Below are positions 24,792 through 36,700 of a DNA stretch of 64,000 nucleotides, in pieces. How positions within the stretch are numbered: position 1 is the stretch's first letter; each line of letters begins with the position of its first letter. Origin of the DNA: Maniola hyperantus (taxonomy: Eukaryota > Arthropoda > Insecta > Lepidoptera > Nymphalidae); contig NC_048539.1 of assembly GCF_902806685.2 (NCBI RefSeq), positions 8,444,501 through 8,508,500 of the forward strand, given 5' to 3'. Made by a program: the position numbers and the translations under genes. A model generated the notes under the pieces. The model was not told where the DNA came from, ran no database searches, and was given only the letters and a program-made list of their open reading frames with translations.

Positions 24792-27700
24792 CAAAGTGAT
24801 CCTATAAGAGTTCCGTTTTTCCTTTTGAGGTACGGAACCCTAAAAAAGAAGAAGAAATGGATTGCTGACATACCAAAGTCACGCTATCAAGAAGGATATC
24901 ACATTTTGTTTCCTCGCCTTCTTAATGACTCTGTACCATTTCACATTTACTTCAGAATGTCGAAGACAAAATTCTTTATGCTATTGCCTAATAGTTTTTG
25001 TGGAAATTACATTAGAAACAATAGGTATACCACAGGTCGGTAATATAATCCTACAAGAAACCTATGTCCAGCAGTGGACATATCTATCGGTTGATGATGA
25101 TGATGATGATGATAGTTTTTATGGAAATTATAAAAAAATATTTATGCATATCCATACTTATATTATTATCAACGCAAAAGTGTATTTGTCTGTCTATCTA
25201 CTAGCTTTTGACGGCTCAACAGCTTAACCGAATTTGATGAAATTTGGTACAAAGTTGAATTACATCCCGGGGAAGGACAGGCTACTTTTTATCCTGGAAA
25301 ATGAAAGAATTTCCACAGGATTGTTAAAGGCCCATTTATATGAAGTTTGGACCAGAGGTAGCTTGCATTCCGGGAATTGACAGAGGTAGGCAACTTTTTA
25401 TCCCGGAAAATCAAAGAGTTCACACGGGATTAAAAATCTAAAAAAAAATGCAACTAGATGATGCCTGCGACATCGTCCGCGTGGATTTAGATTTTTCTAT
25501 AGGTGAGCACATTTCCGGGAATCACCTACTAGTACCTATATACCTGAGATAGATTATACCCTGTAGGATAAAAGTAGCCTATGTGTACCTACACATAGGC
25601 TAGTTTTATCCCGAAAATCAAAAAGTTTCCACGGGATTTTTAAAAAACCTACATCTACGCGAACGAAGTTGCGGGCATCAGCTAGTCCCTTAGGTTCTGT
25701 GGAAATTACATTAGAAAAAGCATTTTTCGCAAAATGTCTTTGTTTTATGTGCAATAGAATATATAAAATAGGCAGGTAAACACAGGTACATATTATATCT
25801 AAATACCTATATAAAAGAAAAAGGTGACTGACTGACTGATCTATCAACGCACAGCTCAAACTACTTGACGGATCGGGCTGAAATTTGGCATGCTGGCTAG
25901 CTAACTAGCTAATATGACGTAGACATCCGCTAAAAAGGGATTTATGAAAATTCAACCCCTAAGGGGGTAAAATAGGGGTTCGAGATTTGTGTAGTCCACG
26001 CGGACGACGTCGCGGGCATAAGCTAGTATAATATAAACACAAGTACAACAATAGGTAGGCATATTTCCGAAACTATTAATTCTACCTAGATGAAGTAGGT
26101 AGGTATAATATTATGTACATAATATATTATAGTTATTTAATCAGGATTATTTTTACCATTGATGTTTTCTCATAACGCTCGGAGAGACATTTATACATTT
26201 AGACACTGGGAAGGGGGGAAGCCGACATCCTAGGGGTTGGGACCTTTGAGGATATACTTCTAAGAGCATTTTAAGAAAACGGAACTTAAAGTTTAGTTCT
26301 AAATATTTTAATGTTTGTGAAAATATTGTCGTAAGCATATAACTATAGTTCGCGACAGGTCGAGATGACAATCGGGGTAGGAGGCGGGTGACGCCCCGCA
26401 CACCCGCACGTTACCCACGCTATCCCGCATATTAATATCCTTATATTACTTGATAAGGGCATGAAACCCAGATAGCTTTAGTTTTATATTTTAAGTTTAC
26501 GTAATTAATTATTTATCACCATTTCATCATTGTATTGCAAATTCAGCAAGTGAACATCGGATAGTGTACCCAATTTGAATAAATGATTTGACTTTTGACT
26601 TTGATCTTGATATGATGAAAGATCGTTTAACGAACATTCCATCTTATCCATCATTCTTATAATAAAACTAACCAGACGACTTCTGTATATATGATCTCTG
26701 TAAGTATATAGAATACCTATTAATCATCTATTACCTAGCACTATTTTTGTTACAGGTACCTAACCCTGATCACTAACACGGCTTTTTCGATATGGCTGAG
26801 TCTCATCTCGGCGTCTTATGTCGCGATTGTGTCCTATACCTTCCTGTTGATGGGTAATGGTAAGTTTTTTGCATCAATTTAAAAATATACAAAATGTGCT
26901 AGCTATTTTATAGATAGTATAAAAGAAGTATATTCACGGTGAATCTAGTATAGACTATATAGTATAGTACCTGCTTAGTATATAGTAGATTCACTTGAAG
27001 ATTTGGAGGCACTTTATTGGGTGAAAGACTTTACAGGGGGTTGAAAAGATGAATACTATACATAAAGATGCATAATATTAATCGCCGCGGTGACGTAAAC
27101 GCAACTGAGGAACTTATCGACGAGATTTTTTGCTTGGGTATAGTTAAAGATCTGGTGGGTGACATAGGCTACTTTTTATCTCGTAAAATCAAAGACTTTC
27201 CACGGGAGTTTTAAAAACCTAAATCCAGCGGACCAAGTCGCTGGCATGAGCTAGTTTTAATAATGTATTTGAAATAGAGAATAGTAGTGACAAAACACGG
27301 TATCACTTTTTTAGAAAACACTCCGTCAGGCGATGTCGGTCTAGCGATGAGTCAGGGGCTCATTCTAGTGAACATGGTTCAATTCGGCATAAAGCAGACC
27401 ACGGAAGTGATATCGCAGATGACCAGCGTGGAGCGGGTGATGCAGTTCACCAAGCTGCCTCAGGAGCAGACGGACGGGCCGTCGCCGCCGAAGGGATGGC
27501 CGCACCGAGCTAGACTCGTGTTCAAGGACCTTTATCTCAGATACGACAGAGAGGCCGAGCCTGTACTCAAGAATCTAAATATAGTTATTGAGAGTGGATG
27601 GAAGGTCAGTACAGTACTTCAATGAAATAAGTTATCACATGATCTTACTTACACTTTCTGCATAGTCGATAACTAATTTATCTGATATGGTAGGTAGGTA

Positions 27701-30700
27701 CAGGCAAACACTTGTTAGTTTTATCGATAAAATTACCTGTCGAGTTCTTGAAGTACCTACTTATAGTATGCGACAGGTCGAGATCGCAATCGGGGAGGGA
27801 ACGCGGCGTCCCCAAACCCCGATAGGCTACTTGACAATTTTTTTAAGTTGGTCTTAAATGGTTAATATTTGTCCTATTAACAGTATAACCCTGTGGTTAT
27901 ACTGTTGTTTACAAATGCATGACGTCAGAGCACAGATAATCTATCGGCCAAACATGGCCGACAGTGTTTTCACCTGTCTAAGAAAAATATTTTTTTAAAT
28001 TAAAGTTTTACGGTTTTTAGGGCGCAAAAAAATATAGTGTTAATTTTTTTGATATAATAGGACAAATATTAACCATTTAAGACCAACTTAAAAAAATTGT
28101 CAAGTAGCCTATTGCCATCTCAACTTATCGTGGATTATAGTTACTAGATATAAGATACCTATAATCATCGGTGCCTATAATAGATAAGAATGCATTTTGG
28201 ATTAGGTAATTAACGGACATAATAATATTATAAGGTCAATATAATTAATATTAGGGTCATTGATAGGCTACATAAGACTCTTAAGAGTAGCTAGGTGCTT
28301 ATATCTATTAAGTATAAATTATAATACAAGTGGTAGCTGTACTGTAGTTGCGTAACGCAAGTAGGTAAGTATACCTGACGTATATGCGGAACGCTAAGAC
28401 AACCAACGACACCATCTTTATCAAAACCTAATGAGGCGTTAATTATGAACCACGTAAAATCCACGTCCGCTGTTAGCTTAGTTTTAAGTTTGCTAACCAT
28501 TTTAAATTGTCGATTTAACTAAAAAAGTACGTCAAATTAAGTCAAACATTTATGACCTCATATCTATGTATTTCATACAAGCTTCCTTGTTAAGCAAGCA
28601 ATTTGACGTTGATAAAAAGCCAACGTGGCGGGCAATGGCCTAAAACCATTCTCATTCTGAGAGAGATCCGTTCTCAGTACCGAGCCGGTCGGTGTTGGGT
28701 TTATGGAGTGGCTAAGATACCGCCAGCCGAGAATTTTGAGCCAAAGAGCCGAGCGCCTGTTTTATAATGAGTATTCATTCTTCTGTCAATACTTCAATAC
28801 TATAACTTTCCAAATACGAAAAATAATTTGATCCTCTCTCCTGTCAGTCTGTTGTCGCGCAGCTCGTGATTGCGCGTTGTGTAGGAAAAAATAGGCACGG
28901 TTGGTTTTCATACTATGCGGCATCTAGCTATTCCAAGCCCTTGCGCTAAACACCTATACTTACACCCAGCTGTGTTATTGGGCAATTAAACATATCTTTA
29001 ATCCACAAACCACTAAACCTATAGGTTTCCTAGGCAAGCACGCTCCATTGTAGGCATCATCACCAGATCTGATTGCAGCCGAGCGCTAGTCTATAATTTA
29101 TTTAAAAAAAAAAGATTGACTAGTCTGTGCTTTGATCTTACATGTTGATTTAAAGGTGGGAGTAGTAGGCCGGACCGGAGCAGGGAAGTCATCCCTGATA
29201 TCGGCCCTATTCCGCCTGGCACCGATCGATGGCCACGTCTATATTGACGACGTCGACACAGGAGAGATCGCACTTAAAGTAAGTTTTCCAATCCTTCCTT
29301 CCCACTTTCAGAGCCCCTAATGTACCCATAGTGTAAGCTGTGATAGCCTAGCGGTTGGACGTCCGCCTTCCAATTGGAGGTCGGGGATTCGATCCCGGGC
29401 ACGCATCTCTAACTTTTCGGAGTTATGTGCGTTTTAAGTTATTAAATATCACTTGCTTTAACGGTGAAGGAACACATCGTGAGGAAACCTGCATGCCTGA
29501 AAGTTCTCCATAATATTCTCAAACGTGTGTGAAATCTACCAATCCGCACATGGTCAGCGTGGTGGACTGTGGACAAAAACCCTTCTCACTCTGAGAGGAG
29601 ACCCGTGCTCTGTAGTGAGCCGGCGATGGGTTGATCATGATGATGAATGTATACGCGACAGGTTGAGATAGCAATCGGGTTGTGAGGCGGGGGACGCCCC
29701 GCACACCAGCACTTCACCCGCGCTACGGGTTAGCGCGAGGCGGGGGCTATGCGGGTGTGTGGGGCAAACCCCACCTCATACCCCGATTGCTATCTCGACC
29801 TGTCGCGTACTACTGACACCTATTCCTCTTTTTATGTGACATGGGAGTGGGAGCTAGGGTTTCATGAAAATATCAAAATAGCAACGTTTATCCGTCCAAA
29901 ATGACAGAATTTATTCCCTGAAAAAAATAAAATCTCAAAAGTCAGACAATGAGGCCGATTCTCTTGTACACAATATCTAAATTAACAGGTCTAAATCTAG
30001 TGCTATCCTTTTGCGCAAGCAACATTGTGAAAGGGATAGCAATCGATTTAGATATTTAGTCATTTTAGTTTAGTTTAGAGATTGTGTACAACGGAATTAG
30101 CCTGACTATGTACCCACTGGGTACATAACTACCCACCTACTTACTTACCTTGAAAATCTTATTGGGCATAAAATAAACTGATTTATAAAAAAAAACCAGT
30201 TTTGGTGCAATCAAGTGAAACCAGACTGCCAACATTAAGTACGCCAATTAATTACTTTGTCTTAATGTCAATCCCTCGCAAGTTTGCTATGACTCATAGC
30301 AGAGTGAACTAGAGTGACGGAACTCTCAGTTTGATCCTGAATCGACGATAATAATAATATGTCACATATGGGTGACGTGAAATCAAAGAAAATAGGCAAT
30401 ACCTAGAGTCAAATGTAGGAATATTTGACGCCTACCAGTGATGTTGAAGCCTCGACGTATGCAAGTGCAAGTTCCCTAACTGAACTCATAGCAACGTGCT
30501 AAGGTTTACATTTAGACAAACACTGCTATGACCATGTTACGACTATTATCCCGATATTGAAATTAATCTTAGGCTATGACTAAATACTATCCTGATATTG
30601 AAATTCGCAGGAGTTGCGGTCGAAGATCTCTATCATCCCTCAGGAGCCCGTGCTGTTTTCTGCCAGTTTACGATACAATTTAGATCCCTTTGACAAATAT

Positions 30701-33700
30701 TCTGACGCCGAAGTATGGAATGCATTAGAGCAGGTATTTATGACTTAATTGTTCTCACAAAATAGTAGTAGTAGTAGTTTAATGTACTTACCTAGGACAA
30801 CTAGCGTCTCTTATGCTACGTCTGTGACTACCACCGCCACGCCGGTTCGGAAATCGCAATGAAGATTCTACCGAGAAGAGCCGCCAAGAAATACAGCAGT
30901 TGCTCTTTTCAAATTCTTGTTTGTAAACAGGAAAAGGATAAGATGGCGTTATCAAGTTTGAAATCATATGTGAGATTACATTACCTAGGTCCATTAATCC
31001 TCTAATAACTGTGTTATAACTTTATACCTAATTGGTAAGGTCATAAGCAAAGATATAAGCGGAAGGATAAAATTAAACCGGCTTTAATAGGTATTACTTT
31101 CCTGTTTCCTAGAACTCCATTAGGTAGAGGAGAGTAGTGACATCAATAGGTCAATAGGTAGATCGATATGTTACCTATGTAATAATATTAAGTTATTAAC
31201 ACAGTTATTAGAGGATAAAAAGTAATTTATTAACACCTAGATGATCCCCGCGACTTCGTCCGCGTGGATTTAGGTTTTTAAAAATCCCGTGGGAACTCTT
31301 TGATTTTCCGGGATAAAAAATACCTAGCCTATGTCCTTCCCCGGGATGCAGGCTATCTCTGTACCACGTCAAAATCAGTTGAACGGACGAGCCGTGAAAA
31401 GCTAAGACAGACAGACAAATACACTTTCGCATTTATAATATTAGTATGGATGTAGCCATGCATGATGTACCTATGTTTTTTGCGGAGTGACGCGATAAGA
31501 CTTATCAGTTATCAGTAGAGTTCCGAGAGTCTAGTGCTGAGAAACCAGCCGACAGCCGACATGATATGATAGACATCAATATTGATTATGTCAATATGGA
31601 TTGCAATCTCAAAACTGACATGATTGATTTCAAGGTCCACTTGCCATGGATGTAGGAAGTAACAATTCTTGCAACTTGCACAAGGACAGTTAAACTGATA
31701 GTAATGCCATCACTTTTTGCCAATAACAATATAATTTGATCAAAATGAGATTGCCAAACAGTGACAGCACATGGATATATCGCTGATGTCAGCATTAAAA
31801 AGACTCCGCTCTTCCATAACTCTCGGTAGGAAAGGCATTCCGAACCAGGGATGCATCCGACGATTCAAAAATATTTGTAAAAGTTTAGTTGAATAAAAAC
31901 ATTTTCATTTTCATTTAACAATATCATCGTTAGCATGCATACGTATGTGTAAGTAGGTACTGCACATATAAGTGTGTGTATGTTTTATGTGTATCGGACA
32001 AGGTATGAGTCAAAAAGCTATCGGTTGAGGTGATGTTTGCTATGTGCACGGCGGCAGGTGGAGCTGAAGCAGAGCGTGTCGTCGCTGACGGCGGGCGTGG
32101 AGGCGGGCGGCGCCAACTTCAGCGCGGGGCAGCGCCAGCTGCTGTGCCTGGCGCGCGCCGCGCTCGCGCGCAACCGCCTGCTGGTGCTGGACGAGGCCAC
32201 CGCCAACGTCGATCCCAAGTAACGACCAACATCTCATACTATCACAACAAAACTATAGTCCGCGACAGGTCGAGACGGCAATTGTGGAAGGAACGCCTCG
32301 CACACCCGCACAGCCCCGGTTCGGGAGAGCGCGGGTGACGTGCGGGTGTGCGGGGCGTCCCTCCGCCTCATAGCCCGATTGCTATGTCCTGTCGCGTACT
32401 ATACTTACTATTACTTACTGACTCATCAACGCCCAAACTGAAATTTTGCACAGGTTCAGGTTTCAGACATGGCATAAGGCCATATTTTTCGAAACTCGCA
32501 CGTGAGGCCGCGGGTGGCCGCAATAAGATGTTTAAAATAAAAATAGGACAATCAATGGAAAACCTTTTCCTGTGAACCGTCACTTGTAAACGGTACTATG
32601 TAAAGTTTTAGGCTGTTTAGATTAATTATATTCAACGTCCAGATTAAAGAAAAAAAAGTAGACATCTACTTTTTTATATAAGGTAACTGATACAAATAAG
32701 ACCTACCTTATTTAAATAGTTGATTACAAAATAAATATAGGTGTGTATCAAAAAAACTTCAATAAATTAGTATTAGATGTTTATTAATATCAAATTAATG
32801 GAGTAAAACATTAGCAATATCTAATAAAATGAAGACAAAATCAACAATACAAAAACCTTAGCTAGTGGCCATAATAAGTTACATCTACCAAATAAGGCCT
32901 GTAAACTTTAAACTCATAAAATCTTGTTAAAAATCTATTTATTTAAAAAAATACTATTTTACAGCCTTTATTTACCTTTTATCTTTTGATAACTAAGCTT
33001 TTTATTACAGTAATTAAACATTTATAAACACAGATGGCTTGTCAGACTTAAGCTCTCATATTAACAATAATATGAATAAACTATTTAAAAAAATATTGTC
33101 ACTCGTAATTAAATAAATAAAGCACACATTCTGTGAAAAAACCCGATTTTTTTACCAAAAAAATTAAAAAAATTATAGGCCTTATTAAATTGCACTGCTG
33201 TATACAAGGCACTAAACTGCCGCTGCAGGCTGCTAAGCTTTCTTCCGACCAAGTAGCACGTTTAGGAGCCTTTTTAGATTTAGTTATTCGTAGTACTTTG
33301 AGAGCTAGACATCAAAATGCGTATTAAAATGCGGGATTTATATTAAGGCCTAGGGTTACAATTAAGGCCTAGGGCCTTATTCGGTACCGTACCAGATAAA
33401 ATATAAAGTTCCATAATTCGTTCCATTATTCAAAATGATGAAAATGAAAGCAATAATTATCTAATATAATGGCTAAGGTATTATAACTACTTATTAGTTT
33501 ATATAAAATGTCAATATAAAAGCTAATAACTTGCCTTGTTATTACGAAAATTTTATAGTGCGCCGCGGAAAACCCGACTTCCACAAAGAAGGTGTCGCAA
33601 CAAGCTCAGGGAATAGGCGCAGGGCGCCTGAGCAGTTCGTACCTAATCATAGGGCCGTAGTATGTATGTGCGTGAAGAATCTTTTATGTTACATTTATTT

Positions 33701-36700
33701 AACCGGGTTTTCGGGAGAGTAGGCCTTTTTCGAGCATAGGCCTTATTTGTATCAAGTACCTTAAACTAGAAATCAAAAGTGTTGTTCGCCAGCTCATTAA
33801 ATTATTGTGCTCAAAAACCACTAGTGCCTTGCAATTTTGCTATGTAAGTATACAATATCGATACCTCAGTTCCAAAGTGTAATAAAATAATTCAGAAACA
33901 GGTTATGAGATAATTAGAAAATTAAATGATGAATTAGATTATTTTTAATCGTTATTTTAATAATATTGGATGGTTGGTTAACTGCATTCACTTATCGACT
34001 TTTTTCTTCGGAAATGTTGTGTAATTATTTATGAAACCATGTTTACCTACCTGCCGTTTAAACCATACCTATTTATCTCAACTTACTGAATTTCAAAGTT
34101 CACATGGTAACACTGTAGAACTGATGGTATCATCTTTACTTCTATACAAATATTATAAAGAGGTAAAGTTTGTACGTTTGTTTGTAGGGGGTAATCTCGG
34201 GAACTACTGAACCGATTTTCAAAGTTAATTTTTTATTATAAAAGAAAAGAGATCCTTACGGAAATTGTTATAAGCTACCCGTGCGAAGCCGGGGCGGGTC
34301 GCTAGTATCTAATATGAATATAATGTATTTTTAACAGTACGGACGCGTTAATCCAGAAGTCCATACGGAAACATTTCTCCGATTGTACAGTGGTGACAGT
34401 CGCGCATCGCTTGCACACGGTCGCCGACTCAGACAGAGTTGTTGTGAGTAGCGTTTTATTACAATTACTACTTACTTTAAATTGAGACTTTACAGTCGAA
34501 TACACGAGCAAGCGACTAGCTATCGACTATTTTCTCGCTCAAGAAACATACAGAATGATTTCACGTGTCATAGCTCGCTAAACGTCGATGATGGGACAAG
34601 TGCCTAAGTTTTAAAATACATCTATTCAGTCGTTGGAGCCGCAAAAGGCATGTTTTTAGGGTTCCGTACCTCAAAAGGAAAAAGGATATAGGATCACTTC
34701 GTTGTATGTCTGTCTGTCCGTCTGTCGTGTCTGTCAAGAAAACCTATAGGATAGTTCCCGTTGTCCTAAAATGGCATGAAATTTGGCAGGTAGGTAGGTC
34801 TGATAGCACAAGTAAAGAAAAAAATCCGAAAACCTTGAATTTGTGGTTGAAAGAAATAAAAGGTAAAAGTTTAAAAAAAAATTAAAAATGTGTTCATGAA
34901 AAAATAATTATTATTTTCAATTTTCAAAGTAAGATAACTATACTAAGTGGGGTATCATAAATGAAAGGGCTTTTACCTAACCTATATATTCTAAAACTAG
35001 ATTTAAAAAAAATATTTTTATGCATAATAGTTTTTCATTTATCGTGCAAAATGTCTAAAAAATATGACTGTAGTACGGAACCCTCGGTGCGCGTGTCTGA
35101 CTCGCACTTGGCCGGTTTTTCATAATAAATTCTATTTCTGTTCTTTAGTAGATTTAGGAATTCGCCAAAGAACAATGACAAATCACCAATTTCCAATGGG
35201 TATTGAATAAAAAGTAAGTGGCGACGAATTGAAAACATCCTTCTTTTTGAAAGTCGGTTAAAAATTCTAACTAAACACCAAAACATGTAGGTACCTATTA
35301 CGTAGTTACTATATATATGTACTTACATAAATAATTTTATAATAATAAGTGTGCGGGTCACGTACTTGAACAGTGACCGCCAATTTGCCAAATCACTCTT
35401 ACACAAACCTTCGTAATCGTGACTTGGCAGTTAGTTAACTTTAATCAGGTAGATAAGTACGTACGTCTTTAATGGACCAAGAGCCAACGCGTGCCAGACC
35501 TTCGTTATTTTATAAAAGCTGAAAGTTTATCTGCGTTCTTCCCAACACTAGGAGGAACGTTTGTTTGGATCATGGTGGCTTTGGTTGATAACAAGTAATA
35601 AAGGTGTAAAAAATCTTACGTCAAAGTATAAAGTCTAATGTTTTTATATTTTATTCAGAATAGGACCTATTAGAAATCACGTCATGCATTGTCAGCCACT
35701 TAGTATCATGGCAACCCCCTGAATCAGAAGGAAATGTAAAAAAGTTAGACTTTACACTTTGACGTAAGATTTTTTACACCTTTATTGCCTGTTATCTCCC
35801 AAAGCCACCATGATCTGCCCCCCAATTGTGTAAGAATAACCATTTCATGGCTATCGCAATCGTCAAGAATTCTGCCCTTTGATTGGCTGTGAAAAAATGT
35901 AAACAGCGAATCAACCAATCAAAGGGCAGAATTTCTTGACGATTGCGATAGCCATGAAATGGTTATTCTTACACAATTGGGGGGCTGAACAATCATACAA
36001 ACAAACGTTCCTCCCAGTGTTGGCGATAGCACGCAGATAAACTTTCAGCTTTTATAAAATAACGAAGGTCTGGCAGGCGCTGGCTCTCTCTCTATAACAT
36101 CGTGATGGTGTTAGAAACAACATGTAAATGTTAAAATAAATAAGTAGGTCTAATCATAGTTCCAATGACTTTAGCTGACATTTTTGATAAAATTGATATC
36201 ACCTCGCTACTTGCGGCGGATACACATTTTGCACTCAGTAGCAAATTTGTGCTAATAATGCTATAAAATGTTTGGTAAAATATGATTGATATGAGGAAAA
36301 TAATTAAAGGTTTAATAGATAGATATATTTTTAGATATGTCACTTTAGATTCCTTAGTTGTTAAAAATATATTGGGACGGCCACATCATTTGGCACCCCT
36401 AGTGCTTATACTATACGTATATTTATTGATTTTCATGGTTCCGTACCTCAAATGGAAAAGCGGAACCCTTATGAGATCACTTTGTTGTCTGTCTGTCTGT
36501 CTGTCAAGAAACCTACAGGGTACTTCCCGTTGACCTAGAATCATGAAATTTGGCAGGTAGGTACATCTTATAGCTGACAATTAGGGAAAAATCTGAAAAC
36601 CGTGAATTTAGGGTTACATCACACAAGAAAAAATTTAACTGTGGTCATGAACTAATAAATAATTAGTATTTTCAAAGTAAGATAACTATATCAAGTGGGG

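Larger units (their letters stand above)
35480..36087. mobile_element. Foldback element with 85-bp arms holding two further palindromes
   Basis: Outer arms: AGAGCCAACGCGTGCCAGAC...TTTATCTGCG at left and CGCAGATAAACTTTCAGC...GCGCTGGCTCT at right pair over about 85 bp. Between them sit two separate palindromic elements, 35568-35815 and 35818-35984, side by side. Confidence 0.85.

Noticed and set aside
24636..25043. 135-codon frame with TDRQ repeats
   Set aside because: It is the translation of the GACA microsatellite.
29339..29405. Possible tRNA gene
   Set aside because: Has A and B boxes but no proper cloverleaf and continues into a repeated body; it is a SINE head. The same holds for 15627, 16520-16600 and 63320-63397.
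32030..32338. 102-codon GC-rich frame and two minus-strand frames over the NBD2 signature exon
   Set aside because: Out-of-phase shadows of the ABCC exon, caused by its high GC content.
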